A stretch of 15,631 nucleotides of DNA from a bacterium (lineage in GTDB: Bacteria; Hydrogenedentota; Hydrogenedentia; Hydrogenedentiales; SLHB01), in contig JAAEQP010000242.1 of NCBI GenBank assembly GCA_024231375.1, forward strand, positions 1 through 15,631. Direction: 5' to 3'. This document shows, piece after piece, positions 6,857 through 15,008 of the stretch. Both the position numbers and the translations under genes were made by a program. Below the pieces are notes generated by a model that was not told the origin of the DNA, made no database searches, and saw nothing but the letters and a program-made list of their open reading frames with translations. Position 1 is the stretch's first letter. Every line of letters begins with the position of its first letter.

Positions 6857-7735
6857 ATGACGCGGAGTATGACGGGGTTCGGGAAGGCGGCCTGCGAGTT
6901 CGCCGGCGAGACGGTGACGATTGAACTCGGGAGCGTCAACCATCGCTATCTCGACTGCCATGTGCGGATGCCGAACGGCTGGTCCGCGCTGGAACCCGTC
7001 ATCAAGCAGACGCTGAAGAAACGCGTCGCACGCGGCAAGGTCAATGTCAGCATCCAGCGCAAGCGCAGCCGGTCGGCGGTGACCGGGGTCCGGTTCGACG
7101 CGACCATCGCGGAGCAGTACATCGCAGGTTCCCGGGAACTCGCGGTGATGTTGGGGGGCGACGGTGTGCTCTCCCTGGACGCGCTGGTTCGATTGGATGG
7201 TGTGTTTGTGGCCGAGGAGCCCGTGGAAGACCTCACGGAAGCGCAGGACACCCTGCTGACGTGTCTGGACAAGGCCCTTGAGCCGTTCAACGCCATGCGA
7301 GAGACGGAAGGCGCGGTGCTGGAGGACGATCTGCGGCAGCGGGTCGGCTTCATGCGCGAACGGCTCGCGGAGATCGAGCAGCGATTGCCGGAACTCAACC
7401 GGCTCCAGGAAGAGCGGCTGCGCGAGCGGATTCGCGACTTGGCCGCGGAAGTGACGGTTACGGAAGAACGGATCGCCATCGAAGTGGCTATCCTTGCGGA
7501 CAAAGGCGACGTGACCGAGGAAATCGTGCGGTTGAAGACGCATTTGGACCACGTGGAAGAGATCGTGGAGCGGGACGACCCGGTGGGCCGGCGCTTGGAT
7601 TTCCTCAGCCAGGAGATCCAGCGCGAGGTCAATACCCTCGGCGTGAAGACCCGCGACGCCGATGTGGCGAAGGTTGTGTTGGACATGAAGTCGGAACTCG
7701 AGAAGATCCGGGAACAGGTCCAGAACATCGAGTAA
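6857..7735 (+). CDS. yicC: YicC family endoribonuclease
   Basis: This 292-residue protein opens with the YicC hallmark MTRSMTGFGKA and 'IELGSVNHRYLD', and ends with the conserved tail 'DFLSQEIQREVNTLG', 'KTRDADVAKVVLDMKSELEKIREQVQNIE'. The length equals the family norm (about 290). YicC proteins are cytoplasmic RNA-cleaving enzymes linked to small-RNA decay and stationary-phase survival. The ATG is preceded by GAGGAG 5 bases upstream. It is the first gene of a run with gmk 11 bases downstream, the standard yicC-gmk-rpoZ neighbourhood of many bacteria. Confidence 0.95.
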   Translation: MTRSMTGFGKAACEFAGETVTIELGSVNHRYLDCHVRMPNGWSALEPVIKQTLKKRVARGKVNVSIQRKRSRSAVTGVRFDATIAEQYIAGSRELAVMLGGDGVLSLDALVRLDGVFVAEEPVEDLTEAQDTLLTCLDKALEPFNAMRETEGAVLEDDLRQRVGFMRERLAEIEQRLPELNRLQEERLRERIRDLAAEVTVTEERIAIEVAILADKGDVTEEIVRLKTHLDHVEEIVERDDPVGRRLDFLSQEIQREVNTLGVKTRDADVAKVVLDMKSELEKIREQVQNIE

Positions 7736-7746
7736 GAAGGTAGTCC

Positions 7747-8346
7747 GTGGCCAATTACGGCAACTTATTCGTGGTATCGGCGCCGTCGGGCGCTGGGAAA
7801 CACACGATTCTGAACGAGGCAATGAAACGGTGCGGCGGACTCGCCTATGCCGTGACGGCGACGACGCGCGAGCCCCGCGAAGGCGAGGTGAACGGCCGCG
7901 ACTATCATTTTCTGGAGCGCGGCGAGTTCGAACGCCGCGTAGCGGCAGGCGACTTCGTGGAGTGGGCGGAAGTCCACGGCAACCTCTACGGGGTGTTGAA
8001 AGAAGAGCTGGAAACGCGGCGGGCCTCCGGTCAGGACGTCGTGATTCAGATGGACGTCCAAGGCATGCGGAACATGACGCGTGCGGGCTTCGACATCGTG
8101 TCGGTGTTTATCGTTCCTCCGTCGGTGGAGGAACTTGAGCGACGGTTGACGCTCCGCGCCACGGATGCGCCGGAGGCCATGGCGGTACGGCTGAAGAATG
8201 CCGAGGCTGAATTGGCCGCCAAGAACGAGTACGACCACATCGTGGTCAATGACGAGATTGAACAGGCAGTCGCGGCTTTCGAGGCGATTGTGTGTGAACA
8301 GCGCCGGCACTGCGACCGGCGAAACCAGGAGTCGATGCAGAAATGA
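7747..8346 (+). CDS. gmk: Guanylate kinase
   Basis: This 199-residue protein phosphorylates GMP to GDP with ATP. The P-loop is APSGAGKHT (12-20), followed by the GMP-binding region 'TATTREPREGEVNGRDYHFL', 'GDFVEWAEVHGNLYG' and the lid arginines of 'ELERRLTLR'. The P-loop carries His after the lysine where Ser or Gly is usual; the following Thr is retained. The start is GTG 7747 with AAGG about 7 bases upstream. The final TGA overlaps the ATG of rpoZ. The length is normal for bacterial Gmk (about 200). Confidence 0.95.
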   Translation: MANYGNLFVVSAPSGAGKHTILNEAMKRCGGLAYAVTATTREPREGEVNGRDYHFLERGEFERRVAAGDFVEWAEVHGNLYGVLKEELETRRASGQDVVIQMDVQGMRNMTRAGFDIVSVFIVPPSVEELERRLTLRATDAPEAMAVRLKNAEAELAAKNEYDHIVVNDEIEQAVAAFEAIVCEQRRHCDRRNQESMQK

Positions 8347-8564
8347 ACCCAATTTCCGTACAGCAGTTCGATGGCGTGGTGGACAGCCTTTACCGGCTGG
8401 TGATCGTAGCCTCCCGGCGTGCGGCTCAGGTGGCCAAGCCCGAGGCGCGCCCGTTGGTGCCGGTCCGCTCCAAGAAGTCGACCCTTGTGGCGTTGGAAGA
8501 AGTCCTCGAGGGCAAAGTGGGATACCGCATTGTGGAAGCCGATGAGGAAGAGTTCACCGAATAG
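8343..8564 (+). CDS. rpoZ: DNA-directed RNA polymerase subunit omega
   Basis: This 73-residue protein has the omega motif 'YRLVIVASRRAAQVAK' and an acidic tail ending EADEEEFTE. Omega helps assemble RNA polymerase by chaperoning beta-prime. The position directly after gmk, with a 4-base ATGA overlap, is the conserved location and strengthens the call. It overlaps the start of coaBC by 23 bases. It is shorter than E. coli omega (91) but within the family range. Confidence 0.9.
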   Translation: MNPISVQQFDGVVDSLYRLVIVASRRAAQVAKPEARPLVPVRSKKSTLVALEEVLEGKVGYRIVEADEEEFTE

Positions 8565-9741
8565 AGAGGTCGTCCTCGGCGTCACGGGATCCATCGCGGC
8601 CTACAAGGCGTGCGACCTGGCGTCGCGGCTCGTCCAACTCGGCGTGACGGTCAACCCTGTGCTGACCCGGTCGGCGCAGGAATTCGTGGGCCGTGCCAGC
8701 TTTGAAGGCATCACGGGACGAAGCTGCATCACGGGCATGTTCGATCCCATTCAGAACGCCGAGATCGAGCACATCGCCCTCGCCACGCGGGCCCATCTGT
8801 TTCTGGTGGCGCCGGCCACGGCCAACATCCTCGCCAAGGCCGCCCATGGCATCGCCGACGACTGGTTGAGCACCACCTTGCTTGCCACACGCGCCCCCAT
8901 CCTTTTCGCACCGGCTATGAATTCGAACATGTACACCCATCCCGCGACGCAGGCGAACATCGCCCTGCTCCGCAAGCGGGGCTGCCACTTCGTGGGGCCT
9001 GGTGAAGGGCGAATGGCCTGCGGGACCGTGGGTCCCGGACGGCTCATCGCGGTGGACTCTATCGTCGAAGCGGCTCTGCCCCTCATGTCGCCATGCCGCG
9101 ACCTCGAAGGCAAACGCGTGGTCATCACGAGTGGCGGCACGCACGAACCCATCGACCCCGTGCGCTTCATCGGCAACCGGTCTTCCGGCAAGATGGGACG
9201 CGCACTCGCTATGGAAGCCCTGATGCGCGGCGCCGAGGTAACCGTGGTGACCGGTCCGGCAACGACGCCCCTCCCCTACGGTGTGGACGTCGTCAAGGTG
9301 GAAACCGCGGTCGAAATGGCCGAAACCTGTGTCCCCTTGGCCCAGGAGGCCGACGTGTTCATCGCGGCCGCGGCCGTGGCCGACTACCGTGCCGAAGACC
9401 CAGCCCCGCAAAAACGGAAACGCACGGGCAAAGCCCTCAAGATCGGGTTGGTCGAGAATCCGGACACCCTCCGCCTGGTGGGTGCGGTGAAGCAGGCGGG
9501 GCAGATCGTGGTGGGGTTCGCGGCGGAGACGGAAAACGTGCTCAAGAACGCGCGGGCCAAACTCAAGAAGAAACCGGACCTCATCGTGGCCAACGCCGTG
9601 AACCAGCCCGATTCCGGGTTCGGCACCGAAACGCTGAGTGCCACCATCATCGACCGGGACGGAAAGGCCGAGGAGCTTCCGCTGATGTCGAAGGCCGAAG
9701 TGGCCGAGGCGTTGTTCGACCGAATCGCCGCGTTGCTCTGA
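8542..9741 (+). CDS. coaBC: Bifunctional phosphopantothenoylcysteine decarboxylase / phosphopantothenate-cysteine ligase
   Basis: The 399-residue CoaBC (Dfp) carries out two steps of coenzyme A synthesis. The CoaC half (about 8-185) is an FMN-binding decarboxylase: GVTGSIAAYKA (13-23), catalytic-type H77 in EIEHIALA, PAMN (124-127), and the substrate-clamp 'RMACGTVGPGRL' with C160. The CoaB half (about 190-399) has 'SGGTHEPIDPVRFIGNRSSGKMG', 'AAAVADY' and a Lys-rich 'KRKRTGKALKIGL' segment. ATG 8542 is chosen because the frame upstream reads across rpoZ and its residues do not resemble Dfp; the ribosome site there (GGAAG, 3 bases away) is weak, so translation is probably coupled to rpoZ. Residue numbers align within two of E. 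coli Dfp. Confidence 0.95.
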   Translation: MRKSSPNREVVLGVTGSIAAYKACDLASRLVQLGVTVNPVLTRSAQEFVGRASFEGITGRSCITGMFDPIQNAEIEHIALATRAHLFLVAPATANILAKAAHGIADDWLSTTLLATRAPILFAPAMNSNMYTHPATQANIALLRKRGCHFVGPGEGRMACGTVGPGRLIAVDSIVEAALPLMSPCRDLEGKRVVITSGGTHEPIDPVRFIGNRSSGKMGRALAMEALMRGAEVTVVTGPATTPLPYGVDVVKVETAVEMAETCVPLAQEADVFIAAAAVADYRAEDPAPQKRKRTGKALKIGLVENPDTLRLVGAVKQAGQIVVGFAAETENVLKNARAKLKKKPDLIVANAVNQPDSGFGTETLSATIIDRDGKAEELPLMSKAEVAEALFDRIAALL

Positions 9742-9837
9742 GCGCTCACTATCGATGGGGACTTGTACACAGCCTCTCCCCCACGCCCTCCACGATCCTG
9801 TAGTCTGTAGCGATATGCCAAGCGCCCGGAGACACCC

Positions 9838-11334
9838 ATGAGAACCCCCGACCTGATCATGTTCTTTGGATACCTGGTGGTCGTGTTGGCCATCGGATTC
9901 GCGGTCAAGCGCCGCGACGGGTCGTCGTCGGAGTTCTTCCTCGCGGGCCGGTCCATGCCGTGGTTTCCCGTGGGTCTGTCGGTGATGGTTACGCTGTTCA
10001 GCGCGGTCAACTACACCGCCTTCCCCACGGAAGTGTTCGGACACGGTCTGTATGTGGCCATTGCCCTTCCCGCCTTCGTCCTGGTGGCGTGGCCCGTGAC
10101 GCGCATCGTCATCCCTTTCTTCCATCCCATGGGACTGACCAGCGCCTACGAGTACCTGGAACGCCGGTTCGACGTGCGGGTGCGCCGGTTTGCCAGTGCC
10201 CTCTTCATCTTCTGGCGGCTCCTGTGGATGGCGACGGCGCTGTTCGCGTCCAGCCGCGCCCTGGCTGCAGTCACGGGACTCGACATGCGCCTGCTGATCG
10301 TGCTTGGGGGCCTCGCCGCCACGTCCTACACGGCCTACGGCGGCATGCGCGCCGTCATCTGGACCGATGTGGCCCAGTTCTTTGTCCTCTTCGGCGGCAT
10401 TGCCGCCAGCGTGGCCTTCGTGGTCGCACACCATCCCGGCGGACTGCCGGAGTTGTTCGCCTCGGCGTTTGAAGGCGGTCGTCTGCAACCCGTCGCGCCG
10501 TTCGACGTGTCCTTCTTCAATCCCGACCCGCGCATCCGCATCACCTTGTGGAGCGGTCTCATTGGCGCCTCGGTCGCGTTCATGGCCCGGTACAGCGCCG
10601 ACCAGATCGTGGTGCAACGGTATTTCGCCGCGCGGTCGGTGCGCGACGCCCAACGCGCCTTCTGGTGCAACATTGTGGCGGCCCTGCTGGCGCTCTCGCT
10701 GTTGCTCCTGTTCGGGCTCACCATCCATGCTCATGCGGTGGGTAGTGGAACCTTGGGCCAGGAGGGGATGAACCCGGTCAAGCATATGGCACTTCTGGTG
10801 CGGTCGTTGCCCTTCGGCATTTGTGGATTGGTCGCAGCCGGACTCCTCGCGGCCACCATGTCGAGCATCGACTCCGGCGTCAACGCCTGCCTGGCCGCCT
10901 ATGTCACCGACATTCGCCCCTGGTTCGCGTCGACGCCCGCGGGAGAGAACACGCGCAACCGCGTGTTGACCCTGGTGCTTGGGGTGGGGATCACGGGCCT
11001 GGCCTTCCAGGTGGGGAAACTGGGAAGCCTGTTTGTCATCGCCAACAAAATCATCAACGGCTTAGGATGTCCTCTCCTGGCCATCATGATACTCGCCATG
11101 TTCAGTCGCCGCGCCACGAGCAGGGGCATGCTGATCGGGGGGATCATCGGGACCGCGTTCAGCGTGTTCATGACCTTCGGCGTCAAGAATCTCGCACTGC
11201 ACCACTACGCCACCGTCAATCTTCTCGGCACGCTTGCCGCGTGTTATGTGTGCAGCCTCATCGCTGGTGCTCTTGGCGAACGGTCCTCGGGGGAACAGCT
11301 CTCGTGGATGTGGCGGCCGCGCACGGGGGAGTGA
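9838..11334 (+). CDS. Sodium:solute symporter (SSS) family transporter
   Basis: This 498-residue integral membrane protein has about 13 hydrophobic segments. It opens 'LIMFFGYLVVVLAIGFAV' and continues with 'SSEFFLAGRSMPWFPVGLSVMVTLFSA', the SSS signature. 'AATSYTAYGGMRAVIWTDVAQFFVL' and 'GLLAATMSSIDSGVNA' are typical; the Ser-Ser-x-Asp-Ser stretch corresponds to sodium-site residues in the family. It should import an organic solute with Na+ across the inner membrane; the substrate (sugar, sialic acid, proline or other) cannot be told. ATG 9838 has GGAG 8 bases upstream. It lies 96 bases after coaBC and might be co-transcribed, but no functional link is obvious. Confidence 0.9.
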   Translation: MRTPDLIMFFGYLVVVLAIGFAVKRRDGSSSEFFLAGRSMPWFPVGLSVMVTLFSAVNYTAFPTEVFGHGLYVAIALPAFVLVAWPVTRIVIPFFHPMGLTSAYEYLERRFDVRVRRFASALFIFWRLLWMATALFASSRALAAVTGLDMRLLIVLGGLAATSYTAYGGMRAVIWTDVAQFFVLFGGIAASVAFVVAHHPGGLPELFASAFEGGRLQPVAPFDVSFFNPDPRIRITLWSGLIGASVAFMARYSADQIVVQRYFAARSVRDAQRAFWCNIVAALLALSLLLLFGLTIHAHAVGSGTLGQEGMNPVKHMALLVRSLPFGICGLVAAGLLAATMSSIDSGVNACLAAYVTDIRPWFASTPAGENTRNRVLTLVLGVGITGLAFQVGKLGSLFVIANKIINGLGCPLLAIMILAMFSRRATSRGMLIGGIIGTAFSVFMTFGVKNLALHHYATVNLLGTLAACYVCSLIAGALGERSSGEQLSWMWRPRTGE

Positions 11335-11661
11335 GCTGCTGGGGACATGGCTCAGTACCCCCAGTTTCGGAATCAGAGACAATGCAGTGAACTGCAAGAC
11401 CCCTCACCCCACCCCTCTCCCGTTGGGAGAGGGCGTAAGACGGTACGAAACGGCCTTGTCGCCCATACAGATCACGACAGACTCGCCGAGATTGGCTACT
11501 TCGGGACAATTCTTCCGGTCTCGTGAATGCCCCTGAAGGGGACTGGGGATTCCTGAGGAGACACGGCCGCTTGGTTGCCTTTGTGCAGCCGGGTTCTGTA
11601 CAGTTCCGGTTTCTGTTTGGCGGACGATCCGCGTGAAACAATCCAAAGGGGGAATGACCTC
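11335..11661. other. Intergenic region without a gene
   Basis: No convincing coding frame is present in these 327 bases. They hold a REP-like hairpin (11413-11433), a small CCCC-TGAA-GGGG hairpin at 11530-11541, and a weak promoter-like pair TTGCCT (11575-11580) and TACAGT (11599-11604) with an 18-base spacer that could serve the downstream phosphoesterase. Confidence 0.5.
11399..11433. repeat. REP-like palindrome / possible bidirectional terminator after the symporter
   Basis: CCCTCTCCC (11413-11421) and GGGAGAGGG (11425-11433) form a perfect 9-bp stem with a GTT loop, preceded by CCCCTCACCCCAC. This 'CCCTCACCCC-ACCCCTCTCCC...GGGAGAGGG' type of element recurs in intergenic DNA of many bacterial genomes. 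No T-run follows on either strand, so a repeat element is more likely than a classic terminator. Copy number cannot be judged from one window. Confidence 0.55.
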
Positions 11662-13212
11662 ATGAGACGCTGGTGGAACGCTATTTCGATGTGTGCAGCC
11701 ATGGCGACGGTCGTATGTGTCTTGGCGACAGCTTCGGCGCAGGCGGAGACCGCGCGAGGCGTGGTGTTCAACGATAAGAATGGCAACGGTCTGCGCGACC
11801 GTGGCGAGAGCGGCGTGAAGAACGTCTGCGTGTCGAACGGCCGCGATGTGGTGAAGACGGACCGGAAGGGCCGGTACGCATTGACGGTGGGGGACGACAC
11901 CATTCTGCATGTCATCAAGCCTACCGGTTGGATGACGCCGGTGGACGGCGACAACGTGCCCCGCTTCTACTACGTGCATAAGCCAAAGGGGTCGCGCGAC
12001 TCGAAATACGCCGGCGTGGCGCCGACAGGGGCGCTGCCCGCGTCGGTGGACTTCCCTCTCGTGAAGCAGAAGGAACCGAAGCAGTTTGAGGTCATTCTGT
12101 TCGGCGATACCCAGACCAGAAACGCCCGCGAGGTGCAGTATCTGGCCCACGATTTTGCCGAGGACCTGACCGGTACGGACGCCGCCTTCGGGGTGACGTT
12201 GGGCGATGTCGTGTTCAACGACCTCTCGGTGTTCGATCCGTTGGTCCCGGTTCTCGGACGTATCGGCGTGCCGTGGTACGGCGTGATCGGAAATCACGAC
12301 ATGAACCTGGACTCGCCGGACGACGCCGACTCGGACGAAACATGGGCGCGGGTGTATGGCCCGCCGTACTATGCGTTCAACTACGGCGGCGTACACTTTG
12401 TGTCGTTAGATTCGCCCTGTTGGACGGGCAAGGGCTATCACGCCGAACTGGGCACCGAACAGACCGCGTTTGTACAGAACGACTTGGCGATGGTGCCCGA
12501 AGACCGGCTGGTGGTGTTGCTGATGCACATCCCGGTGATGGAGTTCAAAGACAAGGCGGCCCTCTTCGAGATTCTGAAGGATCGCCCACACACATTCTCG
12601 ATATCGGCGCACTGGCATACGCACGCCCATTTCTTTCTGGGCACGGACCATGGTTGGCAGGGCGCGAAACCGCATCATCACCTAAACCAAGGCGCGGTGT
12701 GCGGTGGTTGGTGGTCCGGCGTACGCGACGAGTATGGTGTGCCGCACGCCACCATGAACGACGGCACGCCGAACGGGTACACCGTGGTGACCTTCGACGG
12801 GAACCGGTACTCGACTGAATACCGCGTGGCGCGGCGTCCGGCGTCCCACCAGATGGCCATCTATGCACCTGAGACTGTGGCATCGGCGGAGCTGACCGCA
12901 GCCGAGGTCATTGTTAATGTGTTCAACGGATCGGAACGATCGACGGTCGAGATGCGCGTCGGCGACACGGGCGACTGGATTCCACTCACGCGGGTGTCAC
13001 GCAAGGACCCCTACTACGTGATGATGCACGATCTGGACACCAAACTGCCCAAGGAAGCCGGGCTGCGCGTTCCCGAGCCCAAGAATTCGGCGCACATATG
13101 GACAGGTACGCTGGCGGCCGGGACGCCCAAAGGGACCCACCTCGTCCAGGTACGCACCACGGACATGTCCGGCCATGCGTACGAAGCAAACCGCACGGTG
13201 GTCGTGCAATAG
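11662..13212 (+). CDS. Secreted calcineurin-like metallophosphoesterase with N- and C-terminal accessory domains
   Basis: From ATG 11662 the protein has 516 residues. A signal peptide (1-28) ends ATASAQA before ETARG. An SdrD-B-like beta domain follows (about 32-90, 'FNDKNGNGLRDRGESGVKNVCV'), as in the MetallophosN family. The catalytic domain (about 142-330) shows GDTQ (148-151), GDVVFND (181-187), GNHD (210-213), H289 and 'HWHTHAHFF' (317-325), the metal ligands of a calcineurin-type site, with Gln replacing the common His of the first GDxH. The C-terminal 180 residues match the accessory domain usual in this group. It is probably periplasmic or outer-membrane-associated and hydrolyses a phosphoester of unknown nature. 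The frame is open upstream to 11575 but only this start gives a signal peptide. It ends 4 bases before kdsD. Confidence 0.88.
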   Translation: MRRWWNAISMCAAMATVVCVLATASAQAETARGVVFNDKNGNGLRDRGESGVKNVCVSNGRDVVKTDRKGRYALTVGDDTILHVIKPTGWMTPVDGDNVPRFYYVHKPKGSRDSKYAGVAPTGALPASVDFPLVKQKEPKQFEVILFGDTQTRNAREVQYLAHDFAEDLTGTDAAFGVTLGDVVFNDLSVFDPLVPVLGRIGVPWYGVIGNHDMNLDSPDDADSDETWARVYGPPYYAFNYGGVHFVSLDSPCWTGKGYHAELGTEQTAFVQNDLAMVPEDRLVVLLMHIPVMEFKDKAALFEILKDRPHTFSISAHWHTHAHFFLGTDHGWQGAKPHHHLNQGAVCGGWWSGVRDEYGVPHATMNDGTPNGYTVVTFDGNRYSTEYRVARRPASHQMAIYAPETVASAELTAAEVIVNVFNGSERSTVEMRVGDTGDWIPLTRVSRKDPYYVMMHDLDTKLPKEAGLRVPEPKNSAHIWTGTLAAGTPKGTHLVQVRTTDMSGHAYEANRTVVVQ

Positions 13213-13216
13213 GCCT

Positions 13217-14200
13217 ATGAATATTCAGGAAATTGTCCGGCAGTCGCTCGAGATCGAGCGCGATGCCGTTGCCGCGTTGGTGGACCGTGTCGGGGACGCG
13301 TGCGAACGGGCCGTCAAGCTCTTGCACGCGTGCTCGGGACGGGTGTTGGTAACAGGCGTGGGCAAAGCGGGCCTGGTCGGCCGCAAGCTTGCTGCGACGC
13401 TCTCCAGTACAGGCACGCCCGCGGCGTTCGTACATGCGTGCGAAGCGGCCCACGGCGACCTGGGCATGCTGTGCGAAGACGACGTCGTCATTGCCGTCTC
13501 GAACAGCGGTGAGAGCCGCGAGTTGGTGGAGCTACTCGGCCATCTGAAACGCCTGGGCGTGAAGATCGTCGCGTTGACCGGCGCGGTGGATTCGACCTTG
13601 GGCAGCGAGAGCGACGTGGTTGTCGATGTGGGCGTGGAACAGGAGGCCGACACGCTGGGCCTCGCGCCGACGGCCAGCACCACGGCGGCCCTGGCCATGG
13701 GCGACGCTCTTGCCGCGGGCCTGATGAGCGTCAAAGGGTTCTCGGAAGAGCAATACGCACGGAACCATCCCGGGGGCAGTCTCGGAAACCTGCTGCTGAT
13801 GCGGGTCGAGGACCTGATGGTTTCCAGCGATCGGATGCCGGTGGTGTCGGCGGACGTCGTCCTGCGGGATGCCATCTACGAAATGACCTCGCGGCGGCTT
13901 GGCTCGACCTTCGTGGTGGACGAGGACGGAGTGCTGGTGGGGATCATCACGGATGGCGATCTGCGACGGTTGCTGCAGCGGAACACCGACCCTTTGGAGA
14001 TGCCCGCGGCCGAGGCCATGACGCGCGATCCCAAGCGGACGCGGCCCGATGTGCTGGCGATTGAGGCCATGCAGTACATGGAAGACCACAAAATCACGGT
14101 GCTGCCCGTGGTAGATGCAACCGGACGCCCCCTATCGGCCATTCATATGCATGACCTTGTGAAGGCCGGGCTGGCCTTGTGGTCGGTCGGCGAGGAGTAG
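13217..14200 (+). CDS. kdsD: D-arabinose-5-phosphate isomerase (KdsD)
   Basis: This 327-residue protein converts ribulose-5-phosphate to arabinose-5-phosphate, the first committed step of Kdo synthesis. The SIS domain (about 30-170) has GVGKAGLVGRK with K50, E102, E143 and 'NHPGGSLG' with H184. These residues align with E. coli KdsD K59, E111, E152 and H193 at a constant offset of nine. Two CBS domains follow (about 197-325). The length is almost identical to E. coli KdsD (328). The start has only a poor AGG upstream and is 4 bases from the phosphoesterase stop, so coupling is likely. kdsA follows 11 bases later. Confidence 0.95.
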   Translation: MNIQEIVRQSLEIERDAVAALVDRVGDACERAVKLLHACSGRVLVTGVGKAGLVGRKLAATLSSTGTPAAFVHACEAAHGDLGMLCEDDVVIAVSNSGESRELVELLGHLKRLGVKIVALTGAVDSTLGSESDVVVDVGVEQEADTLGLAPTASTTAALAMGDALAAGLMSVKGFSEEQYARNHPGGSLGNLLLMRVEDLMVSSDRMPVVSADVVLRDAIYEMTSRRLGSTFVVDEDGVLVGIITDGDLRRLLQRNTDPLEMPAAEAMTRDPKRTRPDVLAIEAMQYMEDHKITVLPVVDATGRPLSAIHMHDLVKAGLALWSVGEE

Positions 14201-14211
14201 GACGCGGCGCA

Positions 14212-15000
14212 ATGGACACTTCAAAGCTCTTGTACATAGCCGGACCGTGCGTGATCGAGTCCGCGGACGCCACGATAGACCTGGCGCGCGCGTTGAAGGA
14301 TATCGTCAGCGCGTTCGATGTGGAATTCGTGTTCAAGGCGAGTTTCGACAAGGCCAACCGCACGTCGGCAGATGCCTATCGCGGTCCTGGGCTCGACGAG
14401 GGTCTGCGCATCCTTGCGGCGGTGCGCGACGAGGTGGGCGTGCCCGTAGTGAGCGACGTGCATGCGGTGGACCAGGTGGAAGCCGCCGCGGATGTGCTGG
14501 ACATGATCCAGATTCCCGCGTTTCTGTGTCGACAGACGGATTTGCTGGTGGCGGCGGGGCGAACCGGGAAGCCGGTGAATATCAAGAAGGGGCAATTCGT
14601 GGCCCCGGCCGATATGGAGTACGCGGCACGGAAGGTGGCGGACACGGGCAATGCCAATATCCTGCTCACCGAACGCGGCGCGTCGTTTGGATACAACAAT
14701 CTCGTGGTGGATTTCCGGTCGTTCAGCATCCTGCGCGGCCTCGGATATCCCGTCATCTTTGACGTGACCCATTCCGTTCAGTTGCCGTCCAAGGGCGGCG
14801 CATCGAGTGGCGACCGCCGATTCGTCATACCGCTGGCGCGTGCGGCCGCGGCCTATGGCATTGACGGGCTGTTCACGGAGGTCCATCCCAACCCTGACGA
14901 GGCCCGATGCGACGGGCCGAATTCGATTCCTCTCAACCAGGTGGCCTCGCTGCTCGAGCAGGTGACCGCGATTCGCGCCGTAGCGCGCAACGGAGACTAG
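14212..15000 (+). CDS. kdsA: 3-deoxy-8-phosphooctulonate synthase (Kdo-8-phosphate synthase)
   Basis: This 262-residue enzyme condenses phosphoenolpyruvate and arabinose-5-phosphate to Kdo-8-phosphate. The TIM-barrel motifs are clear: AGPCVIES (10-17), 'FKASFDKANRTS', 'IQIPAFLCRQTDL', 'NIKKGQF', 'DVTHSVQLP' and 'FTEVHPNPDEARCDGPN'. C13, H187, E223 and D234 correspond to the metal ligands C11, H185, E222 and D233 of the Aquifex enzyme, so this is the metal-dependent class rather than the E. coli type, which has Asn in place of the Cys. ATG 14212 was chosen over an upstream in-frame ATG inside kdsD because the protein then begins directly before the first strand, as in the family. Confidence 0.95.
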   Translation: MDTSKLLYIAGPCVIESADATIDLARALKDIVSAFDVEFVFKASFDKANRTSADAYRGPGLDEGLRILAAVRDEVGVPVVSDVHAVDQVEAAADVLDMIQIPAFLCRQTDLLVAAGRTGKPVNIKKGQFVAPADMEYAARKVADTGNANILLTERGASFGYNNLVVDFRSFSILRGLGYPVIFDVTHSVQLPSKGGASSGDRRFVIPLARAAAAYGIDGLFTEVHPNPDEARCDGPNSIPLNQVASLLEQVTAIRAVARNGD

Positions 15001-15008
15001 ATAGCTAC

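Noticed and set aside
6803..7822. 339-residue minus-strand open frame
   Set aside because: It is antisense to yicC and the start of gmk and shows no recognisable domain.
8554..10785. 743-residue minus-strand open frame
   Set aside because: It is antisense to coaBC and the symporter, both well conserved; its His/Gly/Arg-rich residues show no domain and the length reflects high GC.
11575..11661. Upstream ATG of the phosphoesterase frame
   Set aside because: It would bury the signal peptide behind 29 residues; the ATG at 11662 directly precedes a good signal sequence.
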